Source of the DNA: Candidatus Saccharimonadota bacterium
GTDB lineage: Bacteria > Patescibacteriota > Saccharimonadia > Saccharimonadales > Saccharimonadaceae
NCBI GenBank assembly: GCA_905372275.1
Contig: CAJPON010000004.1
Coordinates: forward strand, 1 to 64,000
Reading direction: 5' to 3'
Length of the DNA stretch: 64,000 nt
A program made the translations under genes and the position numbers. Every line of letters begins with the position of its first letter. Position 1 is the stretch's first letter. Positions 16,207-24,512 of this stretch are shown piece by piece. Below the pieces are notes generated by a model. The model had not been told where the DNA came from. It saw nothing but the letters and a program-made list of their open reading frames with translations, and made no database searches.

Positions 16207-16227
16207 AACAAGATTATACCTTATAAT
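16198..16227 (+). promoter_or_regulatory. Promoter of the ABC exporter unit, back to back with the SDR promoter
   Basis: TTGACT (16198-16203), 18-bp spacer, TATAAT (16222-16227). The -35 box covers the SDR start region and the two -10 boxes are 3 bp apart on opposite strands, so the two units should exclude each other. Confidence 0.6.
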
Positions 16228-16237
16228 TGGTTAATCT

Positions 16238-16279
16238 ATGAACTCGAGCCAAAAGAGTTCCTCTAAATCTCGCGTTTGA
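16238..16279 (+). CDS. Possible 13-residue Ser/Lys-rich leader peptide
   Basis: ATG at 16238, 10 nt after the TATAAT box, opens a 13-codon frame reading MNSSQKSSSKSRV. Six of 13 codons are serine, using five different serine codons (TCG, AGC, AGT, TCC, TCT). Its TGA overlaps an in-frame TTG (TTGA) of the exporter reading frame. It could be a leader peptide acting by translation attenuation, or a chance frame in the leader RNA. Nothing else supports it. Confidence 0.3.
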   Translation: MNSSQKSSSKSRV

Positions 16280-16332
16280 ATTGCCTTATCAACGATCAAA
16301 CTGCTCACAATATAAATTGCACAAGAGAGGAG

Positions 16333-18111
16333 ATGCTTTTGAAAAATAAAATTAACGATAAAGAAATTTTACGCCTATTCTGGCAAGTATCTGTACCCTA
16401 CAGGCGCCGCAGGAATCTAGCGATATTTTTTACAATTACTACGATTGTTATTTCTATTTTTGTCGGTCCGCTTGTTATCGCAGAGCTGCTTAATATTATC
16501 CAGCACAACCAGCTGCAAACTGCTAACAATTTATGGACGCTAATTATCCTGTACGGTGTTAGCGAACTGTGTTCAACGGTGATTGGCTGGCGTTTGGTAT
16601 TGTATCTCACTTGGACGTTCGAGACTGCATTGCAACGCGATTTATACTCGCGATGCTTCAACAAGTTAACTAATCAAACAATGTTTTTCCATGCTAATAA
16701 ATTTGGCGGTTCGCTCGTCAGCCAGACCAACAAACTAAACGGTGCAGTCGAACGTTTTTGGGATACAATTTTTTGGTCGATTTTGCCGTTAGTTATTTCC
16801 TTAGCTGGATCAATAATCATCTTATCGACATTAATTTGGCAGTATGCTTTATTCCTGTTTATCTTTTCAATTATTTTTAGTATTGCCGTCTATTTTGGCT
16901 CTAGACCAATGGCCAAATTGAGCGAAAAAGAGGCTAAAGCCAGCAATAAAGTTAGCGGCCAATTAGCCGACATGGTTTCAAATATTCTGGCGGTTAAATC
17001 ATCTGGCGCTGAATCGCTAGAGCAAAAGCGCTTTTCAAAAACGGTCAGTTCATGGCGCAGCGCTAGCTTGGGCACGATGCGCGGTTTCTTAAAAGTTAGT
17101 ACCGTTTATTCGACCATCAACACGATTATCAAAATTGGCGCAATTGCTTTTGCGGTATACGCCGCCCAACACAATCTAGTGTCAGTAGCATCAGTTTACT
17201 TAATCATAACGTATACAGGCAGCGTGGCGCACGAGTTGTGGAACATGAATGGCATCATGCGCAGTTACAATCGTATTATTGGCGATGCTCACGAGATGGT
17301 AGAAATCCTTAAAACACCAACGACGCTAGTTGATCGCAGCGACAAAAAACTAAAAATTAAACGCGGCGGCATTGCCATGGACAACGTAACCTTTACGCAC
17401 GACGAAGGCCAAGGCGATACCTTGTTTCATGATTTCTCGCTCAATATTCAGCCAGGTGAAAAAATCGGCTTAGTCGGATCAAGCGGGTCTGGCAAAACTA
17501 CCCTCACCAAATTATTGCTACGATTTGCCGATATTGATTCGGGCAAGATCACAATCGACTCGCAAGATATCGCCGAAGTTACCCAGGCAAGCCTACGCGA
17601 ACAAATCGCCTACGTGCCACAAGAGCCGCTGTTGTTTCATCGTTCAGTGCGCGAAAATATCGCCTACAGCCGGCCTGACGCGACTGATGCTGAGATTGAA
17701 AAAGCTGCCAAGAAAGCTGGCGCTTACGATTTCATCGTCAAATTGCAAGACGGTTTTGACACACTAGTCGGCGAACGCGGCGTCAAACTTTCGGGCGGAC
17801 AGCGACAGCGTATCGCCATTGCCAGGGCGATTTTGAAAGATGCACCAATCCTGGTTCTTGACGAGGCGACATCAGCATTAGACTCAGAATCAGAAGCGCT
17901 AATCCAAAAGTCGCTGGAAACGTTGATGAAAAACCGAACGTCAATTGTCATCGCCCACCGCTTATCGACCATCGCTAAGCTCGATCGTATCATCGTCCTG
18001 GAAAACGGACGTATCGTCGAAGACGGTTCGCACGATCAATTGCTTGCCAAAAAACGCGGCGTTTACGCTAAGTTGTGGGCACGGCAATCGGGCGGATTCA
18101 TCGAGGAGTAA
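16333..18111 (+). CDS. ABC exporter, fused membrane and ATPase domains (half transporter)
   Basis: 592 residues from ATG 16333. An N-terminal exporter membrane domain with about six helices (residues 25-300) precedes an ATPase domain with Walker A GSSGSGKTT, Q-loop VPQEPLLF, signature LSGGQ, Walker B ILVLDEAT and the H-loop AHRLST. It should form a homodimer in the cytoplasmic membrane and export a lipid, peptide or drug; the substrate is unknown. Start choice is uncertain. A GAGAGGAG Shine-Dalgarno abuts ATG 16333 and is 6 nt before an in-frame TTG at 16339, while a more distant TTG at 16276 is coupled to the mini-ORF. The residues between 16276 and 16333 look non-conserved. Confidence 0.9.
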   Translation: MLLKNKINDKEILRLFWQVSVPYRRRRNLAIFFTITTIVISIFVGPLVIAELLNIIQHNQLQTANNLWTLIILYGVSELCSTVIGWRLVLYLTWTFETALQRDLYSRCFNKLTNQTMFFHANKFGGSLVSQTNKLNGAVERFWDTIFWSILPLVISLAGSIIILSTLIWQYALFLFIFSIIFSIAVYFGSRPMAKLSEKEAKASNKVSGQLADMVSNILAVKSSGAESLEQKRFSKTVSSWRSASLGTMRGFLKVSTVYSTINTIIKIGAIAFAVYAAQHNLVSVASVYLIITYTGSVAHELWNMNGIMRSYNRIIGDAHEMVEILKTPTTLVDRSDKKLKIKRGGIAMDNVTFTHDEGQGDTLFHDFSLNIQPGEKIGLVGSSGSGKTTLTKLLLRFADIDSGKITIDSQDIAEVTQASLREQIAYVPQEPLLFHRSVRENIAYSRPDATDAEIEKAAKKAGAYDFIVKLQDGFDTLVGERGVKLSGGQRQRIAIARAILKDAPILVLDEATSALDSESEALIQKSLETLMKNRTSIVIAHRLSTIAKLDRIIVLENGRIVEDGSHDQLLAKKRGVYAKLWARQSGGFIEE

Positions 18112-18142
18112 TTTCTAGAGTTTACGACTATAGCAGCAATAG

Positions 18143-18174
18143 AAAAACACCGCCAAATCATGACGGTGTTTTTT
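18143..18174. terminator. Bidirectional terminator between ABC exporter and L25 genes
   Basis: Stem AAAACACCG (18144-18152) / CGGTGTTTT (18164-18172) with T runs on both strands, between two convergent genes. Confidence 0.85.
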
Positions 18175-18191
18175 GATAATCTAAGACCAAA

Positions 18192-18884
18192 CTATTCCGA
18201 CGCTTCAGTCTTTTCAGCTTCTCCCGTAACTTCGACTTGTTCGGCGTCAGCGGACTCAGCTTCGCCGGCCGCCGCATCGTTGGCAGCTGCTAGAGCGCTC
18301 GGCTCATAGACGTTTGCCACAACCAAATCTTTTACGGTAGTATCGTCGTCAGCCGTGCCTTCGCGGCCGTCGTCGCTATCGACCAGCTCAACACCATCCG
18401 GCCCCACGGTCACGCGGTCGCCTTCTTTAACAAGACCATCCGTCGGCGCCTCCAATGCTTCTGGCAGATCCATCGGCAAGGCCTTGACCTTGATCTTTTC
18501 AAGCGCTTGTAGCACTACCAAGCCAGCACGCTCCGCCTCAGATTCTCCTGTACCGCTCAAACGAATCGGCACTTCGGCAATTACTGGCTCATCAGCCCGA
18601 ACTGCATGAAAAGAAATATGACGAAGAGCATTTGACCTAGTCGGATATGATTCAACATCCTTAATCATCGCTATGCGCCGCTCGCTGCCTAGCAACTGGA
18701 CGGGCGTATGCTTGCCAGCTAACTTATAGACGCGCAGCACTTCGCCAGCTTCAGCCTGAATCGGCACCGCTTCCATACCCGCACCGTAGACCACGCCTGG
18801 CGTAATTCCTTGGTGACGTAGCGTCTTAACTTTTTTGCCAAGCACTTCGCGCTTAGTAATCTTCAGAGTAATTTTTTCTCCCAT
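18192..18884 (-). CDS. rplY: 50S ribosomal protein L25, CTC/TL5 type
   Basis: 230 residues, the long two-domain CTC form. Residues 1-95 are the 5S rRNA-binding L25 domain (REVLGKKVKTLRHQGITPGV, then VVYG). Residues about 95-185 are the beta-rich C-terminal TL5 domain (EVPIRLSGTGE, KALPMDLPEAL). The last 45 residues are an Ala/Glu/Asp-rich acidic tail, typical of the family. It binds 5S rRNA in the large subunit central protuberance. Unlike its neighbours this gene has a real 5' leader of about 45 nt with an AAGGA ribosome-binding site 8 nt before the ATG. Confidence 0.95.
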   Translation of the reverse strand: MGEKITLKITKREVLGKKVKTLRHQGITPGVVYGAGMEAVPIQAEAGEVLRVYKLAGKHTPVQLLGSERRIAMIKDVESYPTRSNALRHISFHAVRADEPVIAEVPIRLSGTGESEAERAGLVVLQALEKIKVKALPMDLPEALEAPTDGLVKEGDRVTVGPDGVELVDSDDGREGTADDDTTVKDLVVANVYEPSALAAANDAAAGEAESADAEQVEVTGEAEKTEASE

Positions 18885-18942
18885 TTCTCTCTTCCTTTCG
18901 TTAGATACCTTTCCGGAGGTTTACTATTGCTTCTCTATTATA
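18885..18942 (-). promoter_or_regulatory. Promoter and structured leader of the L25 gene
   Basis: TATAAT (18942-18937), then a leader with a small stem ACCT/AGGT (18907-18920) carrying CCTCC, which could pair with the GGAAGG region upstream of the ATG. This is a candidate for translational feedback, weakly supported. Confidence 0.45.
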
Positions 18943-19074
18943 ACATGTTTATGATAATGATTCTAACCAAGCTAGTAATTCACGATATCCCCGATTCGTT
19001 TCGACAATAAATTTTTAAACCCAAACCTATTCCATTAGCTGGTGCTAGAAATCTGTGCTATAATCATCTCTAGT

Positions 19075-19734
19075 ATGGAAGCCTTTATTAATTTGATTAT
19101 TCATCTCGGCGTGCCAATTATCTTATTGGTAGTTTTTGCTGAGTCAGGTTTATTAATCGGCTTCATATTTCCAGGCGACAGCTTGCTATTTACGGCAGCT
19201 TACATGGTACAACAGCATATTTTGCCAATTGATATTCATCTATTCGCTATCCTGGTATTTTTGGCAGCCGTGTTAGGCGATAGTGTTGGCTATAGTTTTG
19301 GACATAAGGTCGGCCGCAAATTATTTGAAAAAGAGAATTCGCGTCTTTTCAAGAAAAAATATTTAGAGCAAACTGAAAAATTCTACGACAAGCACGGTTC
19401 AATTACTATCGTGTTGGCTCGTTTTGCGCCGATTGTCCGAACTTTTGCGCCAATCGTTGCTGGCGCCAGCAAAATGCATTACAGAACATTTTTGGTTTTT
19501 AACATTATCGGCGGATTCTTGTGGTCATCACTGTTTGTTTATCTAGGTTATTACGCCGGTGAATTACTTACCAAAGCAGGCGTTAACATCGAGGTTGCTG
19601 CTCTTATAATCGTATTCCTCTCTGTCTCGCCGATGATTATTCACGCGCTCAAGAAACCATCAAACCGCGCGGCTCTCAAAAAACAGCTCCAAGTTTTATT
19701 CTCAAAAACCAAGACGTCCAAACGGAAAAAATAA
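19075..19734 (+). CDS. DedA family membrane protein
   Basis: 219 residues from ATG 19075. DedA hallmarks are visible: ESGLLIGFIFPGDSLLF near residue 25, the GDSVGYSFGHKVGRKLF segment near residue 75, and ARFAPIVRTFAPIVAGAS near residue 120, which holds the conserved arginines of the F/Y-x-R-F/x-x-P-x-x-R motif. There are about four to five membrane segments and a basic C-terminal tail. DedA proteins act as lipid (undecaprenyl phosphate or phospholipid) translocases or support envelope homeostasis. A TATAAT box (19059-19064) lies 10 nt before the ATG. The upstream in-frame GTG at 19042 would lie before the -10 box and is rejected. Confidence 0.9.
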   Translation: MEAFINLIIHLGVPIILLVVFAESGLLIGFIFPGDSLLFTAAYMVQQHILPIDIHLFAILVFLAAVLGDSVGYSFGHKVGRKLFEKENSRLFKKKYLEQTEKFYDKHGSITIVLARFAPIVRTFAPIVAGASKMHYRTFLVFNIIGGFLWSSLFVYLGYYAGELLTKAGVNIEVAALIIVFLSVSPMIIHALKKPSNRAALKKQLQVLFSKTKTSKRKK

Positions 19735-19796
19735 CGCAAATCCGTACCAAATCTTTCGTCTGAGATTAGGTTTTTAGTCTTTGCAAAGATTATCGT

Positions 19797-22628
19797 TTAT
19801 AACAGCTTCTGTAAGTATTTCCCAGTTTGACTTTCTGGATTGTTTGCGACGTCTTCTGGTGTGCCAGCAGCAACCACTCTGCCGCCGCCTTGTCCACCCT
19901 CTGGACCCATATCAATAATCCAATCAGCGCATTTAATGACTTCCAGATTATGCTCAATGATTATCATACTGTTGCCACCATCAACTAATTTTTGTAAAAT
20001 CTCGAGCAATTTGCGCACATCAGCAGTATGCAAGCCAGTCGTTGGCTCGTCGAGTATATAAAGTGTTTTACCAGTTGAACGACGCGATAGCTCTGCTGCC
20101 AATTTAATGCGCTGCGCCTCGCCGCCAGAGAACGTCGTCGCTGGTTGCCCAAGCTTAACATAGCCCAAACCAACTTCGTTAATTGTCTCGAGCTTGCGGG
20201 AGATTGCTGGAATATTAGTAAAGAACTCGCAGGCTTGCTCGACCGTCATTTCTAGGATATCGCTAATGGTTTTATCTTTATATTTAATCTCTAGCGCTTC
20301 GCGGTTGTAACGCTTTCCGTGGCATTCTGGACATTGTATATATACATCCGGTAAGAAATGCATTTCAATCTTTATCACACCGTCGCCTTGACAATTCTCG
20401 CAGCGGCCGCCCTTGACATTGAAACTAAAACGCCCCGCTTTGTAACCGCGAATATTAGCCTCGGGAGTATTGGCAAACAATTCGCGAATCTGCGTAAACA
20501 CACCCGTATAAGTTGCTGGATTAGAACGCGGCGTGCGGCCTATTGCCGACTGATCAATGACGATAGCTTTATCTAATTGCTTGACGCCGTCAATCCTATC
20601 ATGATCGCCAGGCACAGTCTGCGCTCGATGCAGACGCGCCGTCAATTCATTGGCTACAATGTCATTAACTAGTGTCGATTTGCCGCTACCGCTAACGCCA
20701 GTCACTAGTGTCATTACACCCAACGGAAACTCGACATCAATATTTTTGAGGTTATTCTCCTTAGCACCGCGAACGACAAGTTTGCGATCTTTCTCGACCG
20801 CACGACGTTTCTTAGGCACCGATATTTTTTCTGCTCCAGATAAATATCGTCCGGTAATACTGGCCGGATTCTGCGCCACCTCGGCTGGCGTGCCGGCAGC
20901 TACAATCTCGCCGCCATGCACGCCAGCACCTGGACCTACATCCACCAAAAAATCAGCTGCAGCGATTGTCTCCTCATCATGTTCGACCACCAATACGGTA
21001 TTGCCGAGGTCGCACAAATGCTTGAGCGTTTTGATTAATCGATCGTTGTCGCGCTGATGCAAGCCGATTGACGGCTCGTCTAACACATATAGCACCCCTT
21101 GCAGCCCAGAGCCAATCTGTGTCGCTAGACGAATCCGCTGTGCCTCGCCGCCGCTCAGAGTATTAGCAGCTCGCCCCAGTTCTAGATAATTCAACCCTAC
21201 GTTATTCATAAATCCCAGACGAGCGTTAATCTCTTTAACCACTAGCTTGACAATCTTCATTTCGTTGTCGTCAAATTTCAGCTGGCTAAAGACGTCTAAG
21301 GCGTTCTCGACATCTAAATTACAAATATCCATAATTGACAAGCCGCTAACCGTCACTGCTAAGACTACCGGCTTGAGGCGAGCGCCTTTGCAGGCTGTGC
21401 ATTTGCGTTCACGCATAAATCGCTCAATATCTTTGCGCATGAAGTCGCTATCGGTTTCGCGGTGACGACGCTCGAGATTTGGAATAATCCCTTCAAAGGT
21501 TGAATCGTAGTGCCGGCCATTACCTAGCTCAACACGATATTTTTGCTCGCCCGTACCATACATCAATAATTTCCGCACATCGTCGCTTAGTTCGCGCACT
21601 GGTACGTGTAGACTAAAACCATGTTCAGCCGCTACCGCTTCAAGCCGTTTCATATACCAAGCATCAACACTGAAACGATTAAACGGACGAATCGCACCCT
21701 CAGCAATCGTCAAGTTTTTGTTAAAAACTAAGCTAGGATCAATCTCCATTCGTGTGCCCAGCCCCGTACATACCGGACAAGCACCTTGCGGCGCGTTAAA
21801 ACTGAATAACCGCGGCTCCAACTCAGGAATCTCCTCGCCCGGGTGATCCACACAAGCATAGCGCTGGCTATAAGTCAAAATTTCGCCGCTATCAGCATCC
21901 AACACTTGGACTATACCGCCAGCCAATTCTAACGATTGTTCGACTGATTGCGATACGCGCGAAATCATGTCTGGACGCATCACCAAACGATCAACGACCA
22001 GTTCAATGTCGTGCTTATAGTTTTTTTGTAATTCTGGAAACTCATCTAGTGCATAAATTACGCCGTCCACTCGCGCTCGAGCAAAGCCGCTACGCATATA
22101 CTGTTCAGGAATATGCTGAAACTCGCCTTTTTTCTGGTTAACAATCGGCGCCAGAATCATTAATTTTGCGCCTTCAGGTAATTTCATGATTTCATCAATA
22201 ATTGATTGTGCTGTTCGTCGTTGTACCGGCTTGCCGCAGCGCTTACCATCTGGCAAAAGCGCCGGACAATGAGGTACGCCAACACGCGCGAACAACAAGC
22301 GTAAATAGTCGTAAATTTCTGTTACCGTGGCAACCGTTGAACGCGGATTACGACTGGTTGATTTTTGATCTATTGAAATTGCTGGGCTCAATCCATCAAT
22401 TGAGTCAACATCTGGCTTGTCCATGATACCCAGGAATTGCCGCGCATAACTGCTCAAGCTTTCAACATAGCGCCGTTGTCCTTCGGCATAGATAGTATCG
22501 AAAACCAGGCTTGATTTACCGCTGCCGCTAAGTCCTGTTACTACCACAAACCTATCGCGTGGAATTTCCAAACTCACGTTTTTTAAGTTATTCTGGCGTG
22601 CACCGGTGATCTTGATACTATCTGACAT
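19797..22628 (-). CDS. uvrA: UvrABC excinuclease subunit A
   Basis: 943 residues, full length. Two ABC ATPase modules are visible, each with Walker A (GLSGSGKSSL; GVSGSGKSTL), signature (LSGGEAQRIRLA; FSGGEAQRIKLA) and Walker B (VLDEPSIGLH; ILDEPTTGLH). Zinc-finger cysteines occur as CPVCTGLG, CTACKGARL and CENCQGDG with CPECHGKRYN. UvrA dimers find bulky DNA lesions and load UvrB for nucleotide excision repair. uvrB and uvrC are not in the window. TAAAAT (22642-22637) is 8 nt before the ATG, and an inverted repeat lies just upstream. Confidence 0.97.
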   Translation of the reverse strand: MSDSIKITGARQNNLKNVSLEIPRDRFVVVTGLSGSGKSSLVFDTIYAEGQRRYVESLSSYARQFLGIMDKPDVDSIDGLSPAISIDQKSTSRNPRSTVATVTEIYDYLRLLFARVGVPHCPALLPDGKRCGKPVQRRTAQSIIDEIMKLPEGAKLMILAPIVNQKKGEFQHIPEQYMRSGFARARVDGVIYALDEFPELQKNYKHDIELVVDRLVMRPDMISRVSQSVEQSLELAGGIVQVLDADSGEILTYSQRYACVDHPGEEIPELEPRLFSFNAPQGACPVCTGLGTRMEIDPSLVFNKNLTIAEGAIRPFNRFSVDAWYMKRLEAVAAEHGFSLHVPVRELSDDVRKLLMYGTGEQKYRVELGNGRHYDSTFEGIIPNLERRHRETDSDFMRKDIERFMRERKCTACKGARLKPVVLAVTVSGLSIMDICNLDVENALDVFSQLKFDDNEMKIVKLVVKEINARLGFMNNVGLNYLELGRAANTLSGGEAQRIRLATQIGSGLQGVLYVLDEPSIGLHQRDNDRLIKTLKHLCDLGNTVLVVEHDEETIAAADFLVDVGPGAGVHGGEIVAAGTPAEVAQNPASITGRYLSGAEKISVPKKRRAVEKDRKLVVRGAKENNLKNIDVEFPLGVMTLVTGVSGSGKSTLVNDIVANELTARLHRAQTVPGDHDRIDGVKQLDKAIVIDQSAIGRTPRSNPATYTGVFTQIRELFANTPEANIRGYKAGRFSFNVKGGRCENCQGDGVIKIEMHFLPDVYIQCPECHGKRYNREALEIKYKDKTISDILEMTVEQACEFFTNIPAISRKLETINEVGLGYVKLGQPATTFSGGEAQRIKLAAELSRRSTGKTLYILDEPTTGLHTADVRKLLEILQKLVDGGNSMIIIEHNLEVIKCADWIIDMGPEGGQGGGRVVAAGTPEDVANNPESQTGKYLQKLL

Positions 22629-22650
22629 GACTACTTATTTTAGCATTTTT

Positions 22651-22671
22651 CGGTAAAAAAATCCATTACCG
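22651..22671. promoter_or_regulatory. Inverted repeat at the uvrA -35 region
   Basis: CGGTAA and TTACCG separated by 9 A/T-rich bases. It lies 8 bp upstream of the uvrA -10 box, where a repressor would block the promoter. It is not a known LexA box. Candidate operator only. Confidence 0.35.
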
Positions 22672-22778
22672 CAAAACATCTGTGCACGTATTACACTTAA
22701 AATACCATCCAAATAAACTAAAACTGTATCGCGCTTATCGTTGCACATACTATAGTATATTTGCTATAGTATAGTCAA

Positions 22779-23039
22779 ATGAGAGCATTAATTGAGCTAT
22801 TCGCTGTCCTCAGCATCAAGATTCGTGTTGTATTGGCGTGCCTTATCGGTGTACCTCTATTTTTGCTGCGCCACGACATTTATGATTCGCTAATGAATTT
22901 CGTGCTAGTCGGCGCCATACCTGGCACGCACATATCAGTACCATACTGGGTTATGTTATTACTATACGCAATGATAGTCATAAACATATTCACCTACATA
23001 GAAAATACCATCCAACGTCCATTACCTCCAAAAGAATAG
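22779..23039 (+). CDS. Small membrane protein of unknown function
   Basis: 86 residues with two clear hydrophobic segments: residues about 15-32 (VVLACLIGVPLFLL, preceded by Lys/Arg) and about 57-75 (PYWVMLLLYAMIVINIFTYI). The short C-terminus (ENTIQRPLPPKE) is charged. I do not recognise the family. A TATAGT box (22765-22770) lies 8 nt before the ATG; the same CTATAGTAT sequence occurs again about 14 bp upstream, so the promoter region is a short direct repeat. The gene stands alone between divergent uvrA and convergent exonuclease I. The promoter placement supports it being real. Confidence 0.6.
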   Translation: MRALIELFAVLSIKIRVVLACLIGVPLFLLRHDIYDSLMNFVLVGAIPGTHISVPYWVMLLLYAMIVINIFTYIENTIQRPLPPKE

Positions 23040-23058
23040 CGGCCGGCACAAGAAAGAT

Positions 23059-24474
23059 CTAATCGCTAGCTGGTAATGTAGATTCAGCCCACAATTGCAA
23101 TTCTTGTAAAATAAACTGCTGCTCGTCAGTCGCTGTTGGCGCTAAACGATGCAAAGCCGTCATAAACCCTGGTAACTGCACCTGCAAGCGCTGAGCCCGC
23201 CAGGTTTCCCACTGTGCCAAATCGTCTTCACTGAGCGAACGCGGAAAGTTGCGTGCTTTGTAGTGCAGCAATAGTGGCGCTAAACGTTCGTCCTGAAATT
23301 CTGGATGAAAATCAGCCAGCTCGCGTTCATCGGCATTGCGCACCGCTTCGACACGGATACGATCACGGTCGTTCAAAAAGCCATCATACAATTGCGCTTC
23401 TGGATCGGGCAGTTTTTTGAAGGCTGGCTTGTTTTCAAAAATAGTCCGTATTTTTTCGGCAAAGTCCGGGTGATTCAGTAAAATATTTTGATGTTTCTGC
23501 ACTGTCTTTAGATCAAGCGAAATCTTCTGCCAGCCATCGCCTTGTTCTAACACACCCAGCGGCGCTACCGCCGGACAGCGATTGTACTGCAATTCTTTGA
23601 CTGGCAATTTGACGAAGTTCTCAGCTTGCCGCTCCTCCCACGAAGCAAAGATTTTTGCCGACAATTCCTCCGCGCTCAGCTCAACAAACGGCGTCGGATC
23701 ATAGCGCAGATCATAGACAACCACGCCGCCGCTTCGACTGGTCGTCAGTGGAAAGGCCACCGTGGTTTTGGCAAATTCTTTATCGTAGCGCCCGCTGGCA
23801 TAGACAAATGGTTTTTTATCGTCCATATTAACCAGCTGCTGGACTACTTTTTTATCACGCATCTTTAGCAAATAATCATACAGTTGCGGCTGCTTTTGCT
23901 TGATCAATTTCGTCACGGCAATCAGCGCCGTCACGTCCGCCAAAGCATCGTGAGCGTTTTCATGTGCTATACCGTTGGCGCTGGTAATTAATTCCAAGCG
24001 GTTACTTGGCTCACCTTTGTCATCAAGCGGCCAATTGATTCCTTCCGGCCTAAGCGCCCGCGTCAATCGCACCACATCCAGCAAATCCCAACGCGAGCGG
24101 CCATCTTTCCAGCTCCATTCGTACGGATCATGAAAATTGCGCCACAACAAATGGCGGACAAATTCGTCGTCAAATCGAATATTATTAAAACCAACCGCAA
24201 TGGTGTCTGGCATGAAAATTTCCTCACTCAACATCCGGGCAAACTGCGCCTCGCTGTAGCCCTCCTCGACCGTTTTTTGCGGCGTGATACCGGTCACCAT
24301 CAACGCATCAGGACTCGGCAGAGTATCATCATTCAGCGTCACCAATAGATTATACGGCTCACCAATCGGTTCGAGATTCATGTCCGTCCGCTGCCCAGCA
24401 AACTGCATGATGCGGTCTTGCCGCGGATTTAATCCGCTGGTTTCGAGGTCATAGAAGAAAAATGTCTGTGCCAT
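23059..24474 (-). CDS. sbcB: Exodeoxyribonuclease I (SbcB type)
   Basis: 471 residues, close to the 475 of the E. coli enzyme. The DEDDh exonuclease motifs are FYDLETSGL (Exo I), GFNNIRFDDEF (Exo II) and HENAHDALADV (Exo III). The SH3-like and C-terminal helical parts of the ExoI family follow (LPVKELQYNRCPAVAPLGVL; FPRSLSEDDLAQWETWR). The enzyme degrades single-stranded DNA 3' to 5' and takes part in recombination and mismatch repair. It is common in gammaproteobacteria and scattered elsewhere. TATACT (24486-24481) is 6 nt before the ATG. It is convergent with the small membrane protein gene. Confidence 0.94.
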   Translation of the reverse strand: MAQTFFFYDLETSGLNPRQDRIMQFAGQRTDMNLEPIGEPYNLLVTLNDDTLPSPDALMVTGITPQKTVEEGYSEAQFARMLSEEIFMPDTIAVGFNNIRFDDEFVRHLLWRNFHDPYEWSWKDGRSRWDLLDVVRLTRALRPEGINWPLDDKGEPSNRLELITSANGIAHENAHDALADVTALIAVTKLIKQKQPQLYDYLLKMRDKKVVQQLVNMDDKKPFVYASGRYDKEFAKTTVAFPLTTSRSGGVVVYDLRYDPTPFVELSAEELSAKIFASWEERQAENFVKLPVKELQYNRCPAVAPLGVLEQGDGWQKISLDLKTVQKHQNILLNHPDFAEKIRTIFENKPAFKKLPDPEAQLYDGFLNDRDRIRVEAVRNADERELADFHPEFQDERLAPLLLHYKARNFPRSLSEDDLAQWETWRAQRLQVQLPGFMTALHRLAPTATDEQQFILQELQLWAESTLPASD

Positions 24475-24512
24475 ACCTATAGTATAGCAAAGCTACGAGA
24501 TGACACCCAAAC

